Source: Rhodococcus sp. HNM0569 (GTDB taxonomy: Bacteria; Actinomycetota; Actinomycetes; Mycobacteriales; Mycobacteriaceae). Taken from it: a DNA stretch of 64,000 nucleotides. The stretch's first letter is position 1. The number at the start of each line of letters is the position of its first letter. The notes under the pieces are model-generated. The model worked only from the letters and a program-made list of their open reading frames with translations, searched no databases and was not told the origin of the DNA. The stretch spans positions 310,001 to 374,000 of the forward strand of contig NZ_JAASAE010000001.1 in the NCBI RefSeq assembly GCF_012726205.1, written 5' to 3'. Positions 15,646 to 26,183 of the stretch are shown piece after piece. Position numbers and translations under genes: made by a program.

Positions 15646-18279
15646 TCAGTCGGCCGCAGCGCCAGGCGCCTCCGCCGGATCGCCGCCTCTGATCGACCAC
15701 AGCAGGCCGTCGAGTTCGTCGGGTTTGACGAGTACCTCGCGGGCCTTCGACCCCTCGCTCGGACCGACGATCTCGCGCGTCTCCATGAGGTCCATGAGCC
15801 GACCGGCCTTCGCGAATCCGACCCGCAGTTTGCGCTGCAGCATCGATGTCGAACCGAACTGACTCGACACGACGAGCTCGACCGCCTGCAGGAACACGTC
15901 CATGTCGTCGCCGATGTCGGGGTCGACGTCCTTCTTCTCCCCTGCCTTGGCGCTCGTGACGCCTTCCGTGTACTCCGGCTCGGCCTGGTTCTTGGTGAAG
16001 TCGACGACGGCGGCGATCTCGTCGTCGGTGATGAACGCACCCTGCAGTCGCGTCGGCTTGCCTGCGCCCATCGGGAGGAACAGCCCGTCGCCCATGCCGA
16101 TGAGCTTCTCGGCGCCCGGCTGGTCGAGGATGACGCGCGAGTCGGTGAGCGACGACGTCGCGAATGCGAGCCGCGACGGCACGTTCGTCTTGATCAGACC
16201 CGTCACGACGTCGACCGAGGGCCGCTGCGTCGCGAGGACCAGGTGGATGCCTGCAGCGCGCGCCTTCTGGGTGATCCGCACGATCGCGTCCTCGACGTCG
16301 CGCGGCGCGGTCATCATGAGGTCGGCGAGCTCGTCGACGATCGCGAGGATGTACGGATACGGGCGGTACACGCGCTCGCTGCCCAGCGGTGTCGTGATCT
16401 CGCCCGACTTGACCTTCGCGTTGAAGTCGTCGATGTGGCGGACCTTGCTCGCCTGCATGTCCTGATAGCGCTGCTCCATCTCCTCGACGAGCCAGGCGAG
16501 CGCCGCTGCGGCCTTCTTCGGCTGCGTGATGATCGGCGTGATCAGGTGCGGGATGCCCTCGTACGGAGTGAGCTCGACCATCTTGGGGTCGATCAGGATC
16601 ATCCGCACCTCGTCGGGTGTCGCCCGCGTGAGCAGCGACACGAGCATCGAGTTGACGAAGCTCGACTTGCCGGAGCCGGTGGAACCCGCGACCAGCAGGT
16701 GCGGCATCTTCGCGAGGTTCGCGCTCACGAAGTCGCCTTCGATGTCCTTGCCGAGACCGATCACGAGCGGGTGATGGTCGCGGCGCGTCGACGGGGCCCC
16801 CAGCACGTCGGCGAGGCGCACCATCTCGCGGTCCGAGTTGGGCACCTCGATGCCGACCGCCGACTTGCCGGGGATCGGGGCGAGCAGGCGCACGTTGTCG
16901 GTGGCGACCGCATACGCGATGTTGCGCGCGAGCGCCGTGATCTTCTCGACCTTCACGCCCGGACCGAGTTCGACCTCGTAGCGCGTGACGGTCGGGCCAC
17001 GCGTGAATCCGGTGACGGCCGCATCGATCTTGAACTGGTCGAGCACCTCGGTGATCGACTCGATCATCGCGTCGTTCGCGGAACTGCGCTTCTTGGGCGG
17101 ATCGCCCTCGACGAGCAGCGACGCGGGCGGCAGCGTGTAGTCGCCCTCGACGACCCGGTCGGGCACGAACGCGTCGACGTCGGGCAGCGGCGGCTGGGTG
17201 GTCTCGGGTTCGGTGCGCGCGGACGCCTTCTTCTTGCGCGTCTTCTTCGGCGGCTGCGCCTCGGCCTCCGCCTTGTCGGCGGGGGCGTCGCCGTCGAACA
17301 GGCCGAGCACCTCGGTCTTCGAGTCGGCAGCGGGGACTCGCCCGAACTCGCCGGAGCCGCCGCGCGTGAACTCGTCCGTCGGATAGTTGTGGTGTGGGGA
17401 ATCCACCGGGTAGCCGTCGACGTCGAACAACGCCGGATCGTCGTCGCGGTAGCCGTACTCGTCGTAGTGGGCACGGCTGAACCCGAAGTGCGCGGCCAGC
17501 TTCCCGGGCACCTCCCGCACGGTCGTGCCGGTGAGGAGCAGGATCCCGAACAGCGCGATCAGCACGAGCACCGGCACCGACAGCCATTCGGTGAGGCCGT
17601 CGGTGAGCGGTCCCGCGACCGCATAGCCGACGAAGCCCGCGGCGTGCGCACGGTCCTCGGGATCGCTGGGCGCTCCGGAGATCAAGTGCCACAGTCCCGC
17701 GACGGGCAGGCTGAGCAGAATTCCGCCGAGCACGAGTCGCGGCCGGATCTCCGGCCGTGGGGCGGTGCGCATCAGGGTGACGGCAATTCCGATCGCGACG
17801 ACGGGGACGAGCGCTGCCACCGAACCCAACACGGCGCGCACGCCGGTCTCGATCGCTCCCCCGACGGGACCGCCCGCCGAGAACCACACACAGCCCGCCA
17901 CGACGAGCCCGAGGGCGACCAGGGCGAGCGCGAGGCCGTCCCGTCGGTGGCCCTCCTCGATGTCGCGGGCACGGCCGACCGCACGCGTGGTGGCGCCCAC
18001 ACCCTTCGCGACGACCGACCAGCCGGCGCCGACACCGCGGCCGAGCGCGGGCAGCGGCCCGCTGCTCTTGCGTACCGGCTTGCGACGCGCGTTCGAGCGG
18101 CCACCCGAGCGTGCCGTCGCCGTGGCGCGGGGCGCGGTGGTGCGACGGGGCGTGGTGACGGTGCGCGTGGTGCGGGAGCCGGACTTGGCCGAGCGCGAGC
18201 CGGTCCGCGAACCGGCCTTGGTGCCCGTCCGCGATCTCGACGTGGCACTCGATCCCCGCGTACTCGCCTTTCCAGCCAT
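15646..18279 (-). CDS. ftsK: DNA translocase FtsK
   Basis: FtsK pumps chromosome ends through the division septum. The 877-residue protein begins with a long Ser/Thr/Arg-rich basic tail (about 1-90), followed by four or more membrane helices (about 115-260) and an acidic linker. The motor follows with Walker A VAGSTGSGKSS and Walker B VDELADLMM. The C-terminal gamma winged helix (SSQFGSTSMLQRKLRVGFAKAGR) recognises polar DNA motifs. ATG 18279 precedes MAGKASTRG. It stands alone, with the TerC riboswitch region downstream. Confidence 0.96.
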   Translation of the reverse strand: MAGKASTRGSSATSRSRTGTKAGSRTGSRSAKSGSRTTRTVTTPRRTTAPRATATARSGGRSNARRKPVRKSSGPLPALGRGVGAGWSVVAKGVGATTRAVGRARDIEEGHRRDGLALALVALGLVVAGCVWFSAGGPVGGAIETGVRAVLGSVAALVPVVAIGIAVTLMRTAPRPEIRPRLVLGGILLSLPVAGLWHLISGAPSDPEDRAHAAGFVGYAVAGPLTDGLTEWLSVPVLVLIALFGILLLTGTTVREVPGKLAAHFGFSRAHYDEYGYRDDDPALFDVDGYPVDSPHHNYPTDEFTRGGSGEFGRVPAADSKTEVLGLFDGDAPADKAEAEAQPPKKTRKKKASARTEPETTQPPLPDVDAFVPDRVVEGDYTLPPASLLVEGDPPKKRSSANDAMIESITEVLDQFKIDAAVTGFTRGPTVTRYEVELGPGVKVEKITALARNIAYAVATDNVRLLAPIPGKSAVGIEVPNSDREMVRLADVLGAPSTRRDHHPLVIGLGKDIEGDFVSANLAKMPHLLVAGSTGSGKSSFVNSMLVSLLTRATPDEVRMILIDPKMVELTPYEGIPHLITPIITQPKKAAAALAWLVEEMEQRYQDMQASKVRHIDDFNAKVKSGEITTPLGSERVYRPYPYILAIVDELADLMMTAPRDVEDAIVRITQKARAAGIHLVLATQRPSVDVVTGLIKTNVPSRLAFATSSLTDSRVILDQPGAEKLIGMGDGLFLPMGAGKPTRLQGAFITDDEIAAVVDFTKNQAEPEYTEGVTSAKAGEKKDVDPDIGDDMDVFLQAVELVVSSQFGSTSMLQRKLRVGFAKAGRLMDLMETREIVGPSEGSKAREVLVKPDELDGLLWSIRGGDPAEAPGAAAD

Positions 18280-18348
18280 ATCGGTCAGGTTAGTCGCTAC
18301 GGCCCCATCGGGACCATCTACAACACACGCACCACGAGTGCGCGCGGC

Positions 18349-18981
18349 TCACATACCGCGGTCGAGCACGCGAACTGCCTCGATGTCGGCCGGATCGCCG
18401 ACGAAGTCCAGCCGCACCTCGTCGCGCCCGAATGCGTGCAGCAACAGCTCGGAGGGAGGCCCGACGAGCGTGACGACCGAGCTGCCCGAACTGTGCACGT
18501 CGGCGTCGGGCGCCCCGGACCGGTCGGTGCGGCGTACCCGCACCGTGACGGGCGCCTTGCGGTACGAGAGCCTGCCGATCTTGGTCACCAGCGACCACAG
18601 TGCGTCCTCGAGGCCCTCGGGCAGCGTGCGCGGCTCCCACCCGGGCCCGCCCCGCCGGACGTCCTCGTGATGCACGAACATCTCCGCGAGGTTGGCCTGC
18701 GCGTCGATCAGGCGGAACGGCGACCACCACGGTGGCCCGGTGCGCACCTCGTCGAGGAGGCGGCTCCAGGGCTGTCGCGCGTAGCCGGCCTGCACCGACT
18801 CGGTGTGCCGCGCGAACGGAGCGAGCATGATGCCCGGCGCGGCGTCCGGCCTGCGTTCGCGGGTGGCGAGATGGGCGGCCAGGTCGCGCGCCGACCACCC
18901 CGTGCACAGCGTGGGGGCGTCCGGGCCGACCTCGACGAGGGTCTCGACGAGAGCGTGGCGTTCGTCGCGTGCGTAACTCAC
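18349..18981 (-). CDS. TIGR03085-type DinB-like/mycothiol-dependent maleylpyruvate isomerase N-terminal domain protein
   Basis: A 210-residue protein starting VSYARDERHALVETL. The segment PTLCTGWSARDLAAHLATRERRPD is the four-helix-bundle motif of the mycothiol-transferase/DinB group, with His residues that would bind a metal (AHLA and, later, MFVHHEDVRRG). Families of this type are often mycothiol-dependent, but no substrate is known for this branch. GTG 18981 lies just downstream of rnj in the same direction. I recall an equivalent open frame between rnj and ftsK in mycobacteria. Confidence 0.78.
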   Translation of the reverse strand: MSYARDERHALVETLVEVGPDAPTLCTGWSARDLAAHLATRERRPDAAPGIMLAPFARHTESVQAGYARQPWSRLLDEVRTGPPWWSPFRLIDAQANLAEMFVHHEDVRRGGPGWEPRTLPEGLEDALWSLVTKIGRLSYRKAPVTVRVRRTDRSGAPDADVHSSGSSVVTLVGPPSELLLHAFGRDEVRLDFVGDPADIEAVRVLDRGM

Positions 18982-18997
18982 GCCACAGACGCTACCG

Positions 18998-20955
18998 CTA
19001 GCGCGCGTCCGGTGCCGAGACAGCCATGACCGTCGGCACGATCATCGGTCTGCGGCGGTACGTGTCGCCCACCCAACGACCGACGACGCGGCGGATCGCC
19101 TGCGCGATCCGGTGCGTGTCGTTGATGCCCTCCCCCGCGAGGCGCACGAGTTCGGACTCGACGAGCTTCTCCGCCTCGGCGAGGGCCGTCGGGTCGTCGG
19201 AGAACCCGCGGCCCGACACCTCGGGTGTGCTGACCGCACGTCCGGTGTCCTCGTCGACCGCGACGGTGATCGCGATGAAACCACCTTCGCCGAGCACGAG
19301 CCGGTCGGACAGCGTCGAGTCGCCCACGTCGCCGACCGACAGCCCGTCCACGTACACGTGGCCGACCGGCACCCGGCCCGTGATCTCGGCGAGCCCGTCG
19401 ACCATGTCGACCACGACGCCGTCTTCGGCGAGCACGACGCGTTCCTTCGGGACACCCGTCGCCTCGGCGAGTGCGGCATTGGCACGCAGATGCCGCCACT
19501 CTCCGTGCACCGGCATCGCATTGCTCGGCCGCACCGCGTTGTACAGGTAGAGGAGCTCGCCCGCCGACGCGTGGCCCGACACGTGGACCTTGGCGTTCTG
19601 CTGGGTCACGACGGTCGCACCCCGCCTGGCGAGTCCGTTGACGACCGCGAACACCGAGTTCTCGTTGCCCGGAATGAGGGACGACGCGAGCACGACGAGG
19701 TCGTTCGCGCGGACGTTGATCTGACGGTGCTCGCCCCGCGCCATGCGCGAGAGCGCCGACAGCGGCTCGCCCTGCGAACCGGTCGAGACCAGCACCAGCC
19801 GGTCGTCCGGCAGGTTCGCGGCGGTGTCGATGTCGACGATCAGGCCGTCGGGCACCGAGAGATAGCCGAGATCCTGCGCGATCTGCATGTTGCGGACCAT
19901 CGAGCGGCCCACGAACGCGACGCGCCGGTTGTACCGGTGGGCGACGTCGACGACCTGTTGAATGCGGTGCACGTGGCTTGCGAAGGACGCGACGATGACA
20001 CGCTGCTTGGCCTTGCCGATGACGGTGTCGAGGACCCCACCGATCTCGCGTTCGGGGGTGACGAAGCCGGGCACCTCTGCATTGGTCGAGTCGACCAGGA
20101 ACAGGTCGACGCCTTCGTCGCCGAGCCGCGAAAAGCCCGCGAGGTCGGTCAGCCGGCCGTCGAGCGGCAACTGGTCGAGTTTGATGTCACCGGTGTGCAG
20201 CACGACGCCCGCATCGGTGCGGATCGCGACGGCGATCGCGTCCGGGATCGAGTGGTTGACCGCGAAGTACTCGAGTTCGAACGGACCGTGCTGGGTGCGC
20301 TGACCCTCGGTGACCTCGACGAGCCTGGGCCGCTGACGGTGTTCGCGGGCCTTCGCCGCGACCAGCGCGAGCGTGAACTTCGAACCGACGACCGGGATGT
20401 CGGGACGAAGCCGCAACAGGAACGGCACGGCGCCGATGTGGTCTTCGTGGCCGTGCGTGAGCACCAGTGCCTCGACGTCGTCGATGCGGTCTTCGATCCA
20501 CCGGAAGTCCGGCAGGATGAGGTCGACACCGGGCTGCTGGTCCTCCGGGAACAGCACGCCGCAGTCGACGATCAGAAGCTTGCCCTGGTGCTCGAAGACC
20601 GTCATGTTGCGGCCGATCTCGCCGATACCGCCGAGCGCGACGACGCGCAGACCGTTCTTCGGCGCCTTGGGCGGCGGGCCGAGCCGGTCGGTGGGATCGA
20701 CGGACACGATCTTCGGGCCGGCGCTCTTCGCGCCCGACTTGTTGCGGCCTCGCCGCGAGCGCGACGCACCGTTCTGCGCGGCACCGGTCTTGGTGGAGCC
20801 CTGCTTGACGGGCTTGTCCGAGGCAGGTTCGAGCGACGTCGAGGGCTCGGGAGCCGCGTGCCGCTCGCCCGTGCCGACGACGGCGGGGGCGTCGGCAGAC
20901 GTCGACGGCGGGCCTGCCTGGCGGCTCGCGCTGCGGCGGCGCACGGGACGCGTCA

Positions 20956-20956
<1 letters not shown>
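18998..20956 (-). CDS. rnj: Ribonuclease J
   Basis: RNase J is a metallo-beta-lactamase-fold endo- and 5'-exonuclease for mRNA decay and rRNA maturation. The 652-residue protein has a disordered basic N-terminal extension of about 90 residues rich in Ser, Lys and Arg, then the catalytic motif LTHGHEDHIGAVPFLL, the beta-CASP region (SFASHVHRIQQV, STGSQGEP) and a C-terminal domain. ATG 20956 overlaps the dapA stop by one base (TGATG); a GTG one codon upstream is an alternative. The pairing dapA-rnj is conserved in Actinobacteria. Confidence 0.95.
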
Positions 20957-21969
<1,013 letters not shown>

Positions 21970-22722
21970 TCAGAGATCGGTCGCGAACTCGCTGCGCGCG
22001 ACCTCGGTTCCGTCCGCGCGGCGAGTGATCTCGAAGTCGCCGAAGACGTTGGGCGCGATGTCCTGAAGGATGCGCAGGCACGCGATCGCGACCCGCCGGA
22101 TCTCGAGGTCGGCATGTTCGGTCGCGCGCATCGACACGAAGTGCCGCCACGCACGGTAGTTGCCCGTCACGACGAGCTTGGTCTCGGTGGCGTTCGGGAG
22201 CACCGCGCGCGCTGCCTGCCGCGCCGCGCGATTGCGCAGCGGAGTACTCGGGATGTCGTCGAGCGACCGTTCGAGGGCGTCGAGGAGTTCCCGGTAGGCC
22301 TCCCTGCTCGCGTCGGTCGCCTTCGCGAACAGCGCCTCGAGCACCGGATCGCCCTCGACTGCAGGAGGAACGACGACCCGCGCCTCGTCTTCGCGCACGA
22401 AACGTTGCGACATCTGCGAGAGCGACAGGTGACGATGCCGGATCAACTCGTGGGTGCACGAGCGGGAGATGCCGGTGACGTAGAAACTCGCACTCGCGTG
22501 TTCGAGCACCGAGTCGTGCCCGACGGTGAGCATGTGCCGCAGATAGCCGGCATTCGTCGCGGTGCGGGGATTCGGCTTGGACCACGTCTGGTAGCACGCG
22601 CGGCCCGCGAACTCGGACAGCGCTTCGCCGCCGTCGGCATCCGTGCGCCAGTCGACGTCCTCGGGCGCGAAGAACTCGGTCTTCGCGACGAGCCGCACCG
22701 CGAGTTCGGCAGCGTCGGCCAT
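21970..22722 (-). CDS. thyX: Flavin-dependent thymidylate synthase ThyX
   Basis: ThyX makes dTMP from dUMP with methylene-tetrahydrofolate, using FAD and NADPH. The 250-residue protein has the ThyX signature RHRxxSxxxxSQR as [13 protein letters not shown]. The dUMP-binding Ser and Arg follow in the family pattern, and [14 protein letters not shown] lies near the C-terminus. ATG 22722 is preceded by AGGAGG. It lies upstream of dapA in the same direction, separated by 108 bases that hold the dapA promoter. Confidence 0.96.
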   Translation of the reverse strand: MADAAELAVRLVAKTEFFAPEDVDWRTDADGGEALSEFAGRACYQTWSKPNPRTATNAGYLRHMLTVGHDSVLEHASASFYVTGISRSCTHELIRHRHLSLSQMSQRFVREDEARVVVPPAVEGDPVLEALFAKATDASREAYRELLDALERSLDDIPSTPLRNRAARQAARAVLPNATETKLVVTGNYRAWRHFVSMRATEHADLEIRRVAIACLRILQDIAPNVFGDFEITRRADGTEVARSEFATDL

Positions 22723-22921
22723 CTCGTCCTCCTAGCTACGCCGGAGGTCGCACTCTACCCGTGCGCCCGCGCCGACGTCCTCGCACACGTTCCGTGCGCA
22801 TTTCGTCCGCCGCCTGTTCACCGCACCGGGTTACCTTCTTCACGTCACACGAATCTCTCCGCCACACACCGCCGCATCTCGCACTCAATGCAGCACGTCG
22901 CCTTCCCGAAGGAGATCCGCC

Positions 22922-23764
22922 TTGACCGAACACGGTCGCCTCTCCCGTTCCCGATCCGCCCGCCGCACCGGCCTGCGCGCAACACTGGTCGCCGGACTCG
23001 CGGCAGGCACACTGCTCGCCGGCACAGCGCCCGCGTACGCCGCGGCGCCGACCCGGGCGATACCCACCCCCACCGCCGAGGCAGCGCCGTGGGACGCCGG
23101 CTCGCTGCACCTCGAAGGCGTCGAGAACGCGCGCGACCTCGGCGGCTACGCGACGGTCGACGGCAGGCACGTCCGCACCGGCAAGGTACTGCGCACCGCG
23201 GCGCTCGACGACGCAACGCCCACCGACCTGGCGCGATTGACCGAACTCGGCGTGACCGACGTCGACGACCTCCGCACGGTCTACGAGCGCACCGTCGCAC
23301 CCGACCTCGTACCCGAGGGCGCCACAGCGAACTGGTACGACGCGCTGGGCGGCTCGCCCGTCACGACCCTCGTCGACATGCCGTCAGCGTACCGCGCGTT
23401 CGTGACCGGCCCGGGCGCGAATCAGGCGTTCGGCGCCGTACTGCGCGACCTCGTCGAGTCGGACGGCGCGGTGCTCTACCACTGCAGCGCGGGCAAGGAC
23501 CGCACCGGCTGGACGACCGCGGTGCTCCTCACGATCCTGGGCGTCCCGCGCGACACGATCGAGGAGGACTACCTGCTGAGCAACCGCTACCGCGGGGCCG
23601 ACCCGCAGAATCCGGGCATCGACGGGGTGTCCGCCGAGTGGCTGGACATTTCGTTCGAGACGGTCACCGCCGTGTACGGCGACTTCGACACGTACGTACG
23701 GGACGGGCTCGGACTGTCCGCCGAGGACCTCGACACCCTGCGCGCGAAGCTGCTCGAGGCCTGA
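22922..23764 (+). CDS. Secreted tyrosine phosphatase (PtpB-like, signal peptide)
   Basis: A 280-residue protein with an N-terminal signal: basic RLSRSRSARRTGLR, a hydrophobic core ATLVAGLAAGTLLAG and a probable cleavage site after AYA. The phosphatase domain follows, with HLEGVENARDLGGY and the active-site loop HCSAGKDRTGW, which matches CX5R. This is the family of Mycobacterium PtpB and similar tyrosine/phosphoinositide phosphatases. The TTG start at 22922 is chosen because AAGGAG lies eight bases upstream. It diverges from thyX. Target and physiological role are unknown; the signal implies action outside the cytoplasm. Confidence 0.88.
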   Translation: MTEHGRLSRSRSARRTGLRATLVAGLAAGTLLAGTAPAYAAAPTRAIPTPTAEAAPWDAGSLHLEGVENARDLGGYATVDGRHVRTGKVLRTAALDDATPTDLARLTELGVTDVDDLRTVYERTVAPDLVPEGATANWYDALGGSPVTTLVDMPSAYRAFVTGPGANQAFGAVLRDLVESDGAVLYHCSAGKDRTGWTTAVLLTILGVPRDTIEEDYLLSNRYRGADPQNPGIDGVSAEWLDISFETVTAVYGDFDTYVRDGLGLSAEDLDTLRAKLLEA

Positions 23765-23782
23765 GATCCGCTGGCGGCGCCA

Positions 23783-23849
23783 TGATGACACCAACCTGAT
23801 GTCATGAATACCCTGGCATGATGTCACAGATGACGTCATACTGACATCA
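23783..23849 (+). promoter_or_regulatory. Phased operator array and leaderless promoter of the ribbon-helix-helix gene
   Basis: Copies of TGATGTCA or its complement lie at 23797, 23819, 23831 (TGACGTCA) and 23842 (TGACATCA), with a weaker TGATGACA at 23783. The strong copies start 22, 12 and 11 bases apart, so they sit on about the same helix face. They lie over a promoter with CTGGCA (23813-23818), a 17-base spacer and CATACT (23836-23841), seven bases before the ATG at 23849. The last copy overlaps the ATG. Confidence 0.7.
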
Positions 23850-24400
23850 TGGACCTCGAACCCCACGTACAGCGTCTCCGCGAACACCTCACCGCCGCGG
23901 CCGCACTCGGCGACGAGCAGACGCGGGCCACCGCTTCCGCGCTCGCGGACGCGGCCGGCCCGTCGGCGCAACTCGTGCTGTTGAGCGCGCTCGGCGAGTT
24001 CGCCGACGAGATCGCCGCACAGCTTCCCGACCGATCGATCGACCTGCGCATGGACGGCGATCGCGTGCGTGCGGACGTGCGGGCGTCCGACCGCTCCGGA
24101 CCGTCCGGCACCGCTGCCGACGACCTCGGCGCCGCGTTCACGGAGGTCGGCGGCGACATCAGCCGGGTCACGCTGCGACTCGTCGAACAGCTCAAAGCCA
24201 AAGCGGAAGAGGCCGCGTCGGAGAACGGCGTATCACTCAATGCCTGGATGTCGCAGGCCGTGCAGGGCGCACTACGCGATCAGATGCGCGGCGGCTGGCC
24301 CACCGGCGCGCCCCGGCGGCCGAACCGGCCCACCGACTCCACCGATCCCGGTCCCACAGCCGGGGGCTCGACGGAGGACGGTGGACCGACAGGCACGTGA
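23849..24400 (+). CDS. HicB-like ribbon-helix-helix protein, probable autorepressor
   Basis: A 183-residue protein. Residues 1-100 are helical with LRMDGDRVRADVRAS. A C-terminal Arc-type ribbon-helix-helix lies at about 115-145, with ENGVSLNAWMSQAVQGALRDQ, a pattern of HicB-family antitoxins. The last 30 residues are Pro/Thr/Gly-rich and look disordered. The gene starts at ATG 23849 without a Shine-Dalgarno, on a promoter covered by repeated TGATGTCA sites, which is typical of autoregulation. No toxin-like HicA gene is next to it, so a regulator acting alone is more likely than a toxin-antitoxin pair. Regulated targets are unknown. Confidence 0.78.
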   Translation: MDLEPHVQRLREHLTAAAALGDEQTRATASALADAAGPSAQLVLLSALGEFADEIAAQLPDRSIDLRMDGDRVRADVRASDRSGPSGTAADDLGAAFTEVGGDISRVTLRLVEQLKAKAEEAASENGVSLNAWMSQAVQGALRDQMRGGWPTGAPRRPNRPTDSTDPGPTAGGSTEDGGPTGT

Positions 24401-24477
24401 CGACGAACACGCGCGGTGATGGTCTAATGACCACCGTCGTGGCGGGCGATGCCGCCACCGGGGAAAAGGAGCGCCAC

Positions 24478-24915
24478 GTGGCCGTGTCGGGAAGCAAGGA
24501 ATTCGAGATCGACGCCGCACCGGCCGATGTGATGTCGGCGCTCGTCGCGGTCGAGCGGCTGCCCGAGTGGTCGTCGGCGCACAAGTCCGTCACCGTCGAG
24601 TCGTCCTACGACGACGGCCGCCCACGTCTGGTGCGCATGACGATGTCGGTACTCGGGATCAACGACGTGCAGCTCGTCGAGTATTCGTACGACGGCGATG
24701 CGGTGATCGCGTGGACCCTGATCGAGAGCGACCAGCAGAAGGCGCAGGACGGCCGCTACCAGCTCGCGCCCACCGAGCGCGGCACGACCAGCGTCGAATT
24801 CGAGCTCACGGTCGACCCGAAGATCCCGTTGCCCGGCTTCCTGGTGAAGAAGGGTCAGAAGACTGCACTCGACACCGCGAGCAAGGGCCTCACGAAATTC
24901 CTCGAGCAGCGCTGA
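24478..24915 (+). CDS. SRPBCC (START/polyketide cyclase-like) protein
   Basis: A 145-residue protein starting VAVSGSKEFEIDAAPADVMSALV. The N-terminal strand-helix pattern and LPEWSSAHKSVTVES are typical of the helix-grip fold that binds hydrophobic ligands. GTG 24478 is chosen because AAAAGGA lies eight bases upstream; ATG 24427 or earlier is the alternative. It follows the regulator in the same direction, about 77 bases after. Ligand is unknown. Its 3' end overlaps the convergent YcaQ-like gene by 26 bases. Confidence 0.8.
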   Translation: MAVSGSKEFEIDAAPADVMSALVAVERLPEWSSAHKSVTVESSYDDGRPRLVRMTMSVLGINDVQLVEYSYDGDAVIAWTLIESDQQKAQDGRYQLAPTERGTTSVEFELTVDPKIPLPGFLVKKGQKTALDTASKGLTKFLEQR

Positions 24916-26131
24916 CGCTCGCGGTCGTCTCCGTGCGGAGGGGGCCGGCGAGGTCGCCTCGGTCGGCGACCTCGACGCGTCCCAGCTCGAGCCACTCGGC
25001 GAGCTCGCCGAGCGCCGTCGCGAGTTCTCCTGCGACGCGCGTCGTGTCGACGCCCGGTTCGTGCCACGCCGCACGCACGTCGAGCACACCGCGTGCGCGG
25101 TCGGCCTTGAGGTCGACACGGGCCACCAGCTCGTCGCCCAGTAGGAACGGGAAGACGTAGTAGCCGTGCACCCGGCGCGCGGCGGGCGTGTAGATCTCTA
25201 TGCGGTAGCGGAAGCCGAACATGCGCTCGGTGCGCGGCCGGAAGAAGATCAGCGGATCGAACGGGCACAACAGCGCCCGCGCGTCGATGCGGCGCGGCTT
25301 GCGGGCGTCGACATCGAGGAAGGCGGGTGCATCCGTGCCCTGCACCCCGACGCGCGCGACGCTGCCTGCGTCGACGAGATCACGGAGCGCGGGCTTGGTC
25401 TGCGCGGCGGACAGCCGGTAGTAGTCGCGGATGTCGGCCTCGGTACCGACACCGAGAGCGCGCACCGATCGCGCGACGAGTTCGCGGATCGCGTCGGCTT
25501 CGTCGACTCGCCGGTTCAGCAGGCGGGGCGGGACGACCCGTTCCGCGAGATCGTAGTGGCGAACGAATCCGCCGCGGCTGTCGACTGCGAGTGCACCCGA
25601 CGAGAACAGCTGCTCGCAGATGATCTTGGTGTCGCTGCGGTCCCACCACGGCCCCTTCTTGCCCGGGCGGGCGAGGTCGAGGTACGTCTCGATTTCGCCG
25701 GCACTCACCGCGCCACGCTCCGCGACGACGTCCAGGATGTCCTGCGCGAGAGACGGATTGCGCTTCTCGACCTTCGCGGCGTGTCCCCAGCGCCCGCCGC
25801 TGAAGTGCTGCATGCGCCACCGCATGTGCGGCCACAACTCGATCGGCATGAACGCGGCCTCGTGTGCCCAGTACTCGACGAGCGTTCGGGGGCGGCGAGC
25901 GCTGTGCGACCACGCGGCGTCGTCGAGCATCGCGCGGTCGTACGCACCGAGGCGGCTGAACAGCGGCATGTAGTGTGCGCGCACCACGACCGACACCGAG
26001 TCGATCTGGTAGAGCCCGAGCCGTTGCGTGACCGACGCGACGGCGCGCCGGGTGGGTTTGACCGGCCGCGACCCGAAACCCTGCGCGGCGAGACCGATCC
26101 GGCGTGCGGCGGCCGCGGTGAGCTCCTCCAT
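24890..26131 (-). CDS. Winged-helix DNA-binding protein of the YcaQ/AlkX family
   Basis: YcaQ-type proteins are DNA glycosylases that unhook interstrand cross-links; related members protect antibiotic producers. The 413-residue protein starts MEELTAAAARRIGLAAQGF, with the family segments LGLYQIDSVSVVVRAHYMP and HEAAFMPIELWPHMRWRM. Later segments ALLCPFDPLIFFRPRTERMF and GYYVFPFLLGDELVARVDL are also diagnostic. The catalytic signature of family glycosylases includes Gln in QxQ-like motifs, which I did not locate confidently, so activity is inferred. ATG 26131. It overlaps the convergent SRPBCC gene. Confidence 0.82.
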   Translation of the reverse strand: MEELTAAAARRIGLAAQGFGSRPVKPTRRAVASVTQRLGLYQIDSVSVVVRAHYMPLFSRLGAYDRAMLDDAAWSHSARRPRTLVEYWAHEAAFMPIELWPHMRWRMQHFSGGRWGHAAKVEKRNPSLAQDILDVVAERGAVSAGEIETYLDLARPGKKGPWWDRSDTKIICEQLFSSGALAVDSRGGFVRHYDLAERVVPPRLLNRRVDEADAIRELVARSVRALGVGTEADIRDYYRLSAAQTKPALRDLVDAGSVARVGVQGTDAPAFLDVDARKPRRIDARALLCPFDPLIFFRPRTERMFGFRYRIEIYTPAARRVHGYYVFPFLLGDELVARVDLKADRARGVLDVRAAWHEPGVDTTRVAGELATALGELAEWLELGRVEVADRGDLAGPLRTETTASVSAARGIS

Positions 26132-26183
26132 GAACGCATCGTGCCACGCACGACCGACACAGCCGTGCCACGCGCGACCGACC

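Noticed and set aside
16243-19029. A 928-codon open frame on the plus strand opposite ftsK
   Set aside because: It is a high-GC shadow of ftsK: Arg/His/Asp/Ala-rich product without family motifs, running over two other real genes and their gaps.
23849-24915. Toxin-antitoxin pair formed by the HicB-like gene and its neighbour
   Set aside because: The neighbour is an SRPBCC ligand-binding fold, not a HicA or other toxin, and lies 77 bases away; kept as a lone regulator.
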